DNA of 64,000 nt from Cephalotus follicularis. Its lineage: Eukaryota; Streptophyta; Magnoliopsida; Oxalidales; Cephalotaceae. The first letter of the stretch is position 1. The number at the start of each line of letters is the position of its first letter. The position numbers were made by a program, and so were the translations under genes. The stretch spans positions 93,678-157,677 of the forward strand of contig BDDD01001503.1 in assembly GCA_001972305.1 (NCBI GenBank), read 5' to 3'. A model generated the notes under the pieces. That model made no database searches. It was not told the origin of the DNA and worked only from the letters and a program-made list of their open reading frames with translations. Shown in pieces: positions 33,551 to 44,506 of the stretch.

Positions 33551-35340
33551 TGTTGGAACCTTATGGCGAGTTAGCAATAAAATATCTAGATGCATAAAAC
33601 CTTAATATATATATTGTGTGATCATCTCATGAATATCAAGCCATATGGTTCGTTTCCTGGATCTTTTGAGCATACATATATGGTTAGATATAAATCAATA
33701 GGGAGGAGCAGGCGGAATTACTCACATGAATGGAACGGCTCCTTCCTTCTTCCTATGTGTCTTATTGCTTCCAAAAGCACATCTACTTGTTGAACGTTTG
33801 AAAAACGGTTCTAGCTTCCAAGTATAGAAAGCCTCCAAGGTATCTACACCAAGCTTCAATTTCTAACACCAGGTTTCTCAAACCTTCAACTCTTGATTGT
33901 ATATGAGATAGAGGAGAGAAGACACCAAGAGAGAGCACAAAAACGTCCGACAACCACTCTCAATAGGAAGGGTGTGTGTGTTCTATATATACTTACTGTT
34001 AGACAATCATATTAGAACACAAACTCTTATCCTATCATGCTTAGGGTTCCCTAATGCATTCATGATTCTTCCTTAGATAGTCTTTCTCTACTTTTTGATT
34101 TTTACTTTCCTTAATATCATTAAGGATAATTAATCTCATTAAATATATTTATATATTTAATCTCATTAAATATAATTAAGAAATAACATCCCAATTATTT
34201 TTCTCTCATCACTTGTTGGAAATATCTTCCTGTATTGTGTGTGTCCCTATGGGTTCACTATTACGTTGGCCGTAGGATTAAATTGTGACGCTCACAATTT
34301 ATCCAATTAAATATTTATTATCTCATAAAAAATATTCTCTTGAATATATCGAATTAAAATTCTTTTAATTCTTTTTCTTCCAAAATTAATTTATCAATTT
34401 AATCTCGGGCGACATAGACATCTAACAATGCATAACGACCCCTAGGTAATATGAATCATTTGCGAACCACTATTTACATATACATGCACGTATAGTCCTT
34501 TCATTGACAATGCTCTAATTAAATCTAGGGTACGGATTATGTCAGACCCCAATAATTTACTCTTTAGCCTCGTGACTATCTTTTATTAGCCTTAATAATA
34601 TCAGAGGTGCCCCTCTAATATTCAACCAATGATATCACACTCTTGATATCGTGGCTAGCTTGGTCAGGCGTTTAATCGCTAACGAAAATCATCCTGAGCG
34701 TAATCTTCTTTTACTAGAAGCAATGGATTCATTGTTGCCAATTCACATGGCTCCATACATAAGCATACTATGTCCAACTAATGCATGTATACACTTCATA
34801 GAATATGTGTTTAAGCATCATCAAAACACCGCATCCTATGCACAAGACATCCAATGATGGCTCATGTCCAAGGACCACATGCACTGTTGTAAAACTAGAA
34901 TTCTGTCTGACATGTAAGTAAAACTCCATATAGATATTCTATCAGTAGTCACCTTTAGTGAACTCATTAAATGAGCACCCACGTAGTTGTCATAGCATCA
35001 TCCATGCGAGTGAGTGTGAGATCAGTCACCCTCTGCTTACCGATCCGATAGTACGTGCTGGTCTATCCAGATTGATCATGCCCCAAGTGTCAATCCTATG
35101 ACCAAGAAGATTCGAAATAAAGTACACCGAGATTCCAACTCTCACATCATGATCTCATCATGAACTTGGTTCTCTAACTTTATTCCAGGACATTCATTTA
35201 CAATTAATAAAGCATGTATTAATGAAACGAACTCATAGCCATTGATAAAACATAAACATCTTTATTGAATTTATAAATCCTTTGTACAAGATAAAGTAAA
35301 TACAAGCTCAACACTGGCTCGTAGCACTTCATCTCTAACA
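33551..35340 (-). mobile_element. Copia-type solo LTR
   Basis: The ends are TGTTGGAACC (33551) and CATCTCTAACA (35340), bounded by the 5-bp duplication ATGGC (33546-33550 and 35341-35345). On the complement it starts TGTTAGAGATG, like the copia LTR at 22611 (TGTTAGAGAG), so the two may be related and this one is on the - strand. It is 1790 bp with no internal sequence. No gene is encoded. Confidence 0.85.
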
Positions 35341-36459
35341 ATGGCATATTGTATTGCTGTAATACAGCCCAATGGAGGCCGAAGCAATAAAAGATACTGT
35401 GTATTGAAACCCATGGTTATAAGGCCCAAATAGCTAATAAAGCCCATTTTTAATGAGCACCCATAAAGGCCCAATATTTGCATTAACCTCATGATTATTT
35501 AGTGGGTGGCTGGAATAATTGATATCACAATGTGGAGTATATGGGACCCATGCCGCATAATTTTGATGGGAAAAGACACATAATTGAAGAGAAAAGAGAC
35601 AAAGAACGTCTCTTGTCTTTTCTTCTAGAGAGTTCGATACTCTCATTTTTAACACCTCACCTCCTGAGTTGAAGAAAGAAGAAACGGGAGACAGAAGAGA
35701 GAAAGAGAAGAAGAACGAAGGAAAGAAAGAAAGAAAGAAAGACAGAAGGTAAGGTAGAGAACATGAGAGCGATTGAGGCAGAGAAAGTAGAAGTAGTTGG
35801 CGCAAGAGGAGTGCTGAGATCGTGACAGTAATTGAAACCTAAAGGAAGTAGTAGTTCATCGATTTTGCTGTAAGTCCTCCCAATTCACAAGCTCAATTAT
35901 TAACAGGCATATTATACATATGCTTTGAATTTCATATTGTGATGGATTGAAATGGATTTAATCCGGGTTTTGAGCTGTTCATCGAACCCTATGCTATAGT
36001 CAAACCATTGACGCTTGGTTAAAAGCATCGACGCTTTGAGAGTAATCATTTGACGCTTTGAGTGTGACTGGTCGACGCGTTTTGTGTTTCCTTGCGTTTA
36101 TGTGCCCTAATAAGTGCAACGCATTAACGCATAATGTTCAAATGCAACATTACAGTGCAGAGCATAAACGTCGACGCTTAGCACAAAAGTGTCGACGCTT
36201 AGGCACTAAGCGTTGATGCCTAGCACGATAGAGTTGATGCCTAAATCCCCCGTTTTATCCAAATCAGTTGTTTTATATGGGTTTCAATCCCAAATGATTC
36301 TTATGCCAGACTTGAAAAAGGCTTTATGGTTAGAAGACCTGTAGGGTCTCGGACCTTGCTCAGTATAATTAAGCTCAATGAGATAATCACTCCCATTCTC
36401 TTCTATGACAGGAAGGAATAAGGAGATGGCCTTGTCTAACAGATGTATGACCCTGGTTT

Positions 36460-36595
36460 GAGATGTCTGAAATATGGCACCAGCCGAGATGTCTAAAATA
36501 TGGCACCAATCGAGATGTCTGAAATATGGCACCAACCGAGATGTCCGAAATATAGCACACATTGAGATGTCTAAAATATGACACCAACTGACTTG
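36460..36595 (+). repeat. 26-bp tandem repeat, five copies
   Basis: The unit begins GAGATGTCTGAAATATGGCA and ends CCAACC, repeated about five times with one to four mismatches. It yields a repeated hydrophobic open frame on the complement, which is a by-product. Confidence 0.85.
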
Positions 36596-36638
36596 GCTAA
36601 TGAGAATCACTAAGTGTGATTTAATCCAGGGGATGCTG

Positions 36639-36817
36639 TGTCACACCCCCTTTTCAATTAACGCAGGGTTAATCCAATTAATCAAGTATTTACAAATTAA
36701 ATAATTTTCTTATTTTTTGCAGAAACATTAAATAATACTAGATTATTCAAATTCTATACACATGCAGCCCATACGACATGCTTAAACTGATACAATCCAA
36801 AGTTATATATTACATAT
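36639..36817 (-). mobile_element. Possible LTR end, - orientation
   Basis: TGTCACACCCCC at 36639 has the form of the complement of a gypsy LTR 3' end (GGGGTGTGACA). About 180 bases follow before the SIRE-type LTR at 36818 interrupts it. The family and the partner end are unknown. Confidence 0.4.
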
Positions 36818-36905
36818 TGTTGACATTTATGTGTTACAATCTTGGTTTTGATGATAACAAAGCACCTAACATGTTTGTTAATGTGAAGGTTTGCTTAAAT
36901 AAAAT

Positions 36906-38215
36906 TGTAACACCCCGTGCCCGCATGGCGGACACGTGGCATAACTCTCAATCCAATACACAATACAATGGTCGGAACTAGTAATATAAAAATGCGGAAA
37001 AACTTAAAACTTTACAATACATATCATTTTGCAGAAAATACCATACAATAATCCATCCATACGGTGCAATACAATACAAATCCTTTACAATACCAAACTT
37101 TTGCAATACACTTATCAAAGCAATATTACAATGAACTCTGTCAACTCCAGACGATCCCCTCGGTCGATGGAATCTTCAATCCTTTGGTCCGCTGCTGCCT
37201 GCTGCCTTACCTATGCCACATTAAAAATGTACAACACAACCCCACCCTGAAGGATGGGGTTAGCCAAACTGGCTAAGATGAAACCTGATGCAGCGTGTAT
37301 GCATGTACAATGTGCAATATCGGTGACAATCTATGCAATATCAATGTGCGGTGTACAATATCAATGCATGGCATGGCAAATGCATGTGCACAATTGGCGA
37401 TTAGACTACCCGTATGACAATGGCCCATAACAGAACATACGGATAGGATCTATAACAATCAATCAATGGCAGACACTCAATGGTGGTGTATAAAACACCC
37501 AATCAATCAATCAATGTCCTATAGAGCATGCGACCCCGGGTCAATACAATGTCAATCAGTTAGCAGTGATCAATCCCACGGAAGGTAATCCTTCAAAAAA
37601 GGTGGGAGATCTATCTATGTTTCTCAGACTGATCAGGTCCAGAACTCATAGATCTTCCAGCCTATGGCTGGGCCAATGCAATCTCGATGAGCTACAACCG
37701 AGGGAGCTACTGTTACAGTTAGGGAGCTACGGCCCTCAGGGAGCATCAATCGTGAATCAATCATGCTCGTCAGCAAGACAATACAATAGTTGGAGCAATA
37801 TGAGAAATGAAACGATTGACGGAATAGGTGGACAGAGTCAACAACCTAACTTGCCGACACGAATCATAAGGTTGCTCTATAGGTGGACAGAGTCAACAAT
37901 CGCTATCCTTGATGGTGGAGATGCAATTCGGGGCTGGTAGGGAGGAAAGTGGAGGCTGCTCAGCTAGAGAGAGAGAGAGGGAGAAGGATAGAGAGAGAGA
38001 AGCATGAGAATATGAGAGAATGAGAGTAAGAATTGACTTATATAGTCAATTCGGTCAATTCTCCAAAACTCAGCCCAAAATCCCAGCTATACATGCATGT
38101 AATCAATACAATAACCAATAGGTATAGGAATACCTCAATTCAATACAATTCAATACGGTCCAATATGGTATAAAATATGCATGAACAATGCAAAAAGGGA
38201 ATTCAGGTCGTCACA
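36906..38215 (-). repeat. Left (3') LTR, 1310 bp, internally deleted
   Basis: It matches the right LTR at both ends but lacks about 980 bases equivalent to 45488-46466, including the palindrome array. At the deletion point (about 37879-37899) is a 21-base copy of a segment from 37824-37844, a filler. The TATA box (CTTATATAGTC region, about 38037-38046) is kept. Confidence 0.9.
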
Positions 38216-38228
38216 TGCTCCCCTCCTT
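38216..38228 (-). promoter_or_regulatory. Polypurine tract
   Basis: The complement reads AAGGAGGGGAGCA directly upstream of the 3' LTR start (TGTGACGACC). It is the expected plus-strand primer and fixes the element orientation. Confidence 0.9.
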
Positions 38229-38229
38229 A

Positions 38230-39841
38230 AAAGCATCTGGTCCCCAAATTCAACAGTCAATCGATCAATCAAATAGGAAGAGATATGTCTCTCTCATATC
38301 GTCCTCGCGCTCCCAGGTGTGCTCCATAGAACCATGATACTTTTATAGAACACTAACCAAAGGAATGGTCTTGTTCCTCAATACTCTGATATGTCTGTCA
38401 ACAATCTGTATAGGAGTCTTGATAAACGATAAATCAGGTTCTAGCTGAATCTGACCATATTCAATGATGTGTGAAGGATCTCGAACATAACTCCTCAACT
38501 GAGAAACATGGAACACATCATGCACTCCCGACAATGCTGGAGGCAAGGCAAGCCTGTAAGCAAGTTGGCCAATCCGATCCAATACCTCGAAAGGTCCAAT
38601 AAAACGTGGAGAAAGCTTCCCTTTCTTCCCGAATCTCATGACTCCTTTAGTGGGCAACACTTTGAGGAAAACATGGTCACCAACACTAAACTCCAAGCCT
38701 CTACGATGAACATCAGCATAGCTTTTCTGTCAACTATGTGCAACAATCAATCGGTCTTTAATCAATTTCACTTTCTCTGAGGTAATCTATACAATCTCTG
38801 GCCCCAGAATGCTCCTCTCACCGACCTGATCCCAACAGACTGGTGATCGGTACTTCCTACCATATAGGTTTTCATAAGGAGCCATCTGTATGCTCTCGTG
38901 ATAACGATTGTTATACGAGAACTCAATCAAATGCAAGTAGTCATCCCAACTACCTCCAAAGTTGAGAACGCATGCACGAAGCGTGCCCTCAAATGTCTGA
39001 ATGGTCCTTTCAGACAAACCATCTGTTTGAGGATGAAAAACAGTGCTGAAACTCAATTCTATACCCATAGTTGGCTGTAACTTCCTCCAAAACCCGGAAG
39101 TGAAGCGAGAGTCTCAATTCAAAACAATGTTAACAGGAACTCCATTATCTTTGACAATCTCCTTTATGAACAATCTGGACAACTTTTCTCTGTAATACGT
39201 CATCCGAATCGCTAAAAAGTGGCCAACTTCGTGAGTCGATCTACCACTACCCATATACCATCGTGTCTGTCACGAGTCAGAGGTAACCCAGACATGAAAT
39301 CCATGGTAATGTGCTCCCATTTCCACTCAGGAATGAGCAAAGGCTGAAGCAAGCCTGCCAGTCTCTGGTGTTCTGCCTTAACTTGCTGACAAGTGAGGCA
39401 TCTCGATATAAACTCCACGATCTCTCTCTTCATGCCAATCCACCAATAGATAAGTTTCAGGTCACGATACATCTTCATACTCCCTAGATGGATAGAGAGA
39501 CGAGATTTATGAGCTTGAGAAAGAAGCTCTTCCTTTAACTCGCTATCGGCTGGAACACAAATCCTATTCCTGTACCTCAATAACCCATCTGTAGATAGAG
39601 AGAAATCAGGTTTCAATCCTTCATCAATAGAAGTAGCCACTTCCTGTAATTCAACGTCCACTATCTGAGCATCCCTAATCTGGTCAAGCAATACAGGTTG
39701 CACCTGAACATGGGAAAGAGTCATATAAGATAGCTTGCAACTCAATGCATCTACAACAACATTTGCCTTTCCTGGATGATATTCAATGTCACGATCATAA
39801 TCCCATATAAAAGAAGCATTCTTCTGTGTCAATCTAGTCAA
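38230..39841 (-). pseudogene. Gypsy integrase with C-terminal GPF module and chromodomain-like tail
   Basis: Starting from the residual RNase H edge (DIEYHPGKANVV, about 39800) the complement gives the integrase zinc finger ([19 protein letters not shown]) and the core with TMDFMSGLP, plus the Glu block (DGLSERTIQTFEGTL, about 39030). The second Asp block near 39100 is damaged. Then follow FIGPFEVLDRIGQLAYRL and VLRNKTIPLVSVL, with a chromodomain-like KYHGSMEHTWERED after a stop near 38340. It is split into three frames by stops and shifts near 39210, 39070 and 38700. Role in life: inserting element DNA in the nucleus. Confidence 0.85.
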
Positions 39842-40809
39842 AGGTGTGGCAATTCAGGAAAATCCCTCGACAAATCGATGATAATACCCTGCTAAACCCA
39901 AGAAGCTGCAAACTTCGGAAGCATTCGTCGATCGTTTCCAATCTATCATTGCCTCTACTTTCGATGGATCCACTGATAAACCATTACCAGAAAGAATATG
40001 CCCAAGAAAAGCAACCTCCAGTAACCAAAACTCGCACTTGTCGAATTTGGCATACAATCGATGATCTCTCAAAGTTTGCAATACAATATAGAGGTGTTGG
40101 GCATGCTCCTCATTGGTTCTGGAATAGACCAAGAGGTCATCAATGAAGACCACAATGAACTGATCCAAATACTGTCTGAACACTCAGTTCATCAGGTCCA
40201 TGAAACTGCGGGAGTATTAGTCACGCCAAAAGGCATAACTAGAAACTCATAATGGCCATATCGCGATCTCAAAGCAGTCTTCGGAATATTCTCCGGCCTG
40301 ACTTTCAACTGGTAGTAGCCCGATCTCAAGTCAAGCTTAGAAAACACTGTCGCTCCTCTAAGCTGGTCGAACAGCTCATCAATATGCGGTAGAGGGTACT
40401 TATTCTTTACTGTAACTTTATTGAGCTGTCAATAGTCTATACACATTTAGAGCGATCCTTCTTTCTTCTTGACAAAAAGAATAGGTGCTCCCCAGGGTGA
40501 AGTACTAGGCCTTATAAAACCTTTGTCCAGAATATTCTGTAACTGTATCTTTAACTCTTTCAATTCTATCGGTGCCATACGGTACGGTGCTCAAGAAATC
40601 GGTGCAGTTCCTGGTACCAAATCAATCACAAATTTAATCTCTCTATCTGGCGGTAACGAAGTCAAATCCTGAGGAAAAACATCTCTGAACTCTCAAACCA
40701 CTGAATATCTTCCAGCTTCAGCCTCTATATATCTGTATCAAGCACATGTGCCAGAAACCCCTGGCATCCTTGTCGTAACAATCTGTCCGCATGCAAAGCC
40801 GAAATCATC
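39842..40809 (-). pseudogene. Gypsy reverse transcriptase, RNase H deleted
   Basis: The complement has FFCNSDFEI-type decayed N-terminal blocks near 40700-40400 and [21 protein letters not shown] at about 40310-40230. The catalytic [10 protein letters not shown] is at about 40150-40125 and [14 protein letters not shown] at the end. At about 39795-39815 the thumb (TQKNASFIWD) is fused directly to the end of RNase H (YDRDIEYHPGK), removing its catalytic core. A frameshift lies near 40185. The right edge meets the solo LTR at 40815. Confidence 0.8.
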
Positions 40810-40814
40810 GGAAC

Positions 40815-42614
40815 TGTAACGCCCGATATTTTCCTGAATGTAATATTTCGATTTATGATGTAATCTTAAATTTGGAATAATGAGAATGTTGAGTTTTGGA
40901 CTCAAAAGTATGCTTAAAACCCTATTTATGGTCATGGAATTTGGAATGTGTATGTTAAGCTTGAAACGGCAACATTCTGGGACAAAGACATCGACGTCTT
41001 TTGGAAAGACGTCGACTCCTTTGGGAGCCAGGGCACACGTGAAGGAAGGACATGCACGTCGACTTTGGAAGAAAGCATCGACACCTCCTTACCAAACTGG
41101 AAAAGACATCGACGTCTAAGGAAAAGACGTCGACGCCTTTGTAAGAATGGCCAGCACGTTCTTCGTCGGCAGAAATGCATGTGGGGAGGATTGTTTAAGG
41201 CTAGACTTGCGTACTGGTACTCCCTGGTATGAAAAAGACATCGACGTCTTTGTGAAAGACATCGACGTCTTTGGTCCAGAAAAGCCTGGGAATAATTGTA
41301 CATAAGATTTACACTTTAGGCTAAAAGACATCGACGCCTTGGGGAATGACGTCGACGTCTTTCCTCCTGGACAGTAGAACTTCACATGAATGAGAACCGT
41401 TAGACCCAGAACGACTCTAGAAATGAACCTAGATGCATTCTGAGCATATGATTGCATTGTTACTATGACTTGCATTATGGTTGCTTTCCTAAAAGTGTTA
41501 AACCATTTTGAAAAGCTTGCACGATTATTATGATTATTTGGGTACGAAAATGTATATTTGTCAAATTATGAATTTATATATATATTTTTGAATTGCTTGG
41601 GGTTTGGTTATGAAACCAAATGAAATTTACGAAAATGTATAATTTATGAATATATATATTTTTGAAATGATTGGGGAAGTATTTCCAAAGACAGAGATAT
41701 GTATTGTTTTAAGCTTACGACTTATTACAACTTGTGAATTGAAAAGTATATTTTAAACAAATATATTTGATCAAGTAATTATATGTAATTGCTTGACTTG
41801 TGAAATGCTTGTGCTTGTGGATTATCAGCCATCGTGCTGATAACTTGTTGATTACTCAGCCGCTGTGCGGGTAACTTGCTGTTGGTTTAGCCGCCGTGCT
41901 AAGCAACTTATGGAGGACTTGCTCTAAAACCGTTCGCAAACGGGGATGGAGTGAGAGTGCGTGACGTTGAGGCCAGGAGGTGGCGACGGTTATGACGACT
42001 GGACTGTCTGGTTCCTTTTTGGGAACATATTTACTGCTTGTGTTAATATAACTTGAGTTATACTTGTATTGTGAACATGCACATATTTTTATATGTACAC
42101 ACGGAGGTATTTTACTGTGAAAATTACATGACATGGCTCATCATTATGCATTCACTCATGATACTCATTGCCTTATTACCTGAACTGTATTTATGGGTTA
42201 TTCACTTAGCCGAGTGAGGACAAAGGCTAACCCCTACTGTAACAGATTGATGGAGGGGTCTTGACATGGAGCATGCACGGAGATTTAAAGAGAAGACTTA
42301 TTATTTTCTCTTATTTTGGGTTGTTGAACATTTATCATGTTATTTGGTTTTGTAACGTTGGATATTTGTTATCTTGTATTGTATATTTCTCACGCTCCGT
42401 TTGGGTGATCAACAGTTCTAGGGATATTTATAACTTGTTGGGCATCACGTAGTTTGGGATGCGTGATGTGTTTTTAATCCGGCTTAATCTGAAATGCTTC
42501 CGCAAGTGATTAGTGGATACAGAAAGCTTAAATTTATGATAAAAATTGTATAAGCCGGGTTTATATGTTGATTGCTTTACCACTATTATATGATTTGAAA
42601 GACGGGGTGTGACA
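40815..42614 (+). mobile_element. Solo LTR with a GACATCGACGTC array, TSD GGAAC
   Basis: Its ends are TGTAACGCCCG (40815) and GGGGTGTGACA (42614), with duplication GGAAC at 40810-40814 and 42615-42619. It is 1800 bp. A palindrome array lies at 40978-41365. The distal half (CTCACGCTCCGTTTG, CTTCCGCAAGT, AAGCCG blocks, about 42390-42570) resembles the end of the Tekay-like LTR at 24214-27212. It inserted in the opposite orientation into the gypsy protease-RT junction. Confidence 0.92.
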
Positions 42615-43110
42615 GGAACAAACAATGGCTCTAAGGTGCCAAGGAATCGAAAAGGTGGTCGTCCCGGAGGACTGCAGACCACTACCTTTCGATGACAATC
42701 CACCTGAGAAAAGCTAGCAGACAACCAATCCATGCCCATAATCACATCTAGGCTATCCATAGGAAGAACAATAAGATCGGCTAATAAGCAACGATCATCA
42801 ATCTCAAAAATACAATCTCTACACACTCGATCGGTAGTCGCTAACTCACCGAGAGGTGTGGATACCGCCATCATGAAAGGAAGGTACTCGGGTCTCAAAC
42901 CAACATGGGAGACAAAATGCAATGCAATGAATGAATGGGATGAACCCAGATCAATTAAGAACCCGTGCTGGAAGCTGAAAGAGTCGAATGGTACCTCCAA
43001 TCACAACATCAGACCCTGCTATAGTACTCAGTTCCATAGCAAACACTCTAGCCTGAACTGTCGAAGCAGAACCCATAGGCTGTTTCCCTCTACACTGTGA
43101 AGTCCCATGG
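42615..43110 (-). pseudogene. Gypsy protease (RVP_2)
   Basis: The complement reads GSDVVIGGTIRLF and then LIDLGSSHSFIA at about 42960-42925, where the catalytic DSGAS is DLGSS (Ser to Leu, Ala to Ser). VSTPLGELATTDRVC and LDVIMGMDWLSA follow, the usual RVP_2 layout. The frame is cut at 42614 by the solo LTR and resumes on its far side at 40809. The changes around the active site suggest decay. Confidence 0.8.
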
Positions 43111-44321
43111 GAAGAAGACGGTACACTGGCTGTCGGTCCCTGTGGGGGCGGTGACTGCTGCATCTGGTCCAATCTTCTATAACGGAGATTCCGTGAAAAA
43201 TCTCTAGCAAGGTGGTCAGAACCACCACAAGCCAAACAATTGCCCAAGAACCATCTACAATTCTTAGAAGTATGGTTGGTCTTCTGACGATGCAGACAAG
43301 CAACCGTAGCACTCTGATTACCGCTCCCAAAAAATCTTGAGGGTGTACCCTGACTAGGTGCTGAAGATCGGTCTCCTCGGCGTGCATTCCTCGATCTGCC
43401 TCTCCTCCGAGAATGGGACGGGTTCCCGCTATACTGATTGCTACCATGAGAACCAGGTGATGGGCTACTATTAGTCTTCTACGATTTAGCACTTCCACTG
43501 TCACTACCACTCTTCCAAGAAGAAGGAGTAGGCCTAGTGTGGGCTATATCTCTTATCAGTTTAGCCTCAGCTAAAATATCCTCAAGCTACATAGCTCGGG
43601 AAGAAATATCCGATATGGAGGTCAATCCCAAGGGAGTCAAATGCCACCTCAAATCCAATCTCAGTCCCCGAAGGAACTTCTATGCTCTACGCGCTTGGCC
43701 TTCCACCAAGTATGGGGCAGATCAGGCTAACTGCATGAATCTAACCTCATACTCAGCAACTATCATACTTCCCTGAACCAAGTTAGCAAATTCAATCTCT
43801 TTTCTGTCTATCTCTACTTGAGGGTAGTACCTTGCATTGAATTCTCTTTTGAAGGCATCCCAAGAGAGGGCTGTACCAGTCCTTGTCCAATCCGTGTTAA
43901 CCATAGCCCACCAGTGCTCGGACTCTCCTTGGAGCATATACACTGCCAATACCAATTTCTGTTCATCATCACATCCCATGACCTCAAAGAACTTCTCCAA
44001 ATGGGTTAGCCAAGACTCAGCAAGGGTAGGATAAGGGAGTCCTACAAATGCTGGAGGCTGCAACTTTAGGAAACAGCTTAACATGTCTTCCCTCCTTGGT
44101 CTACGTTCAACTTGAGCATGTTGGCATCCCATCAGAGTATGCATCTGTGCCATGGTGGCACATAGCTGTCTCCAAACCTCAGGGTAAGCACCGGCTGGTG
44201 GAGCATTGGGATCATACTCTAGAAAAACATTACCGGGTGCCGGTTCATTAACAACAATAGCGGGGGCAGGAGTAGGAGAATTTCTTCCACCTCGACGGCC
44301 ACGCCTTCCCCTATTGTTCAT
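43111..44321 (-). pseudogene. Gypsy Gag
   Basis: The start at 44321 (MNNRGRRGRRGGRNS) is followed by a linker and the retrotransposon Gag core (AESWLTHLEKFFEVMGC, WDAFKREFNARYYP, 44100-43760). A stop at 43722 and others near 43585 and 43480 interrupt it. A degenerate zinc knuckle, CLACGGSDHLARDF, where the last Cys is Phe, lies at about 43235-43195. It begins about 170 bases after the primer site. Gag forms the particle and packages RNA; this copy could not. Confidence 0.85.
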
Positions 44322-44490
44322 TTCTATAAGAAGGCAACAATGGCATGATCAGATGCAATCTCTTTCAACTCTAATATCAATCTCTCTTCCAATAAACAAT
44401 GGCATGAATAAACAAGAACATATATCATACAAATCCATTCAGTCAATCTCAATCAACGCATTAATATACTTAGCTAGCAGGCCAACCAAT

Positions 44491-44503
44491 GTCTCTGATA
44501 CCA
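44491..44503 (-). promoter_or_regulatory. Primer binding site
   Basis: The complement reads TGGTATCAGAGAC, four bases inside the inner end of the right LTR (44507). It is complementary to initiator tRNA-Met with one variant base and marks the right LTR as the 5' LTR. Confidence 0.9.
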
Positions 44504-44506
44504 TTC

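Larger units (their letters stand above)
33508..36638 (+). mobile_element. Gypsy 3' LTR interrupted by a copia solo LTR
   Basis: It starts TGTAATGCCCCAAAATGTG after the polypurine tract. The copia solo LTR at 33551-35340 splits it after only 43 bases. It resumes at 35346 and holds a GCGTCGACGCTT palindrome array (36003-36245) and a 26-bp tandem repeat (36460-36595). A canonical right end was not found; another LTR-like sequence begins at 36639, so this LTR may be truncated there. A (GAAA)n tract lies at about 35720-35741. Confidence 0.7.
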
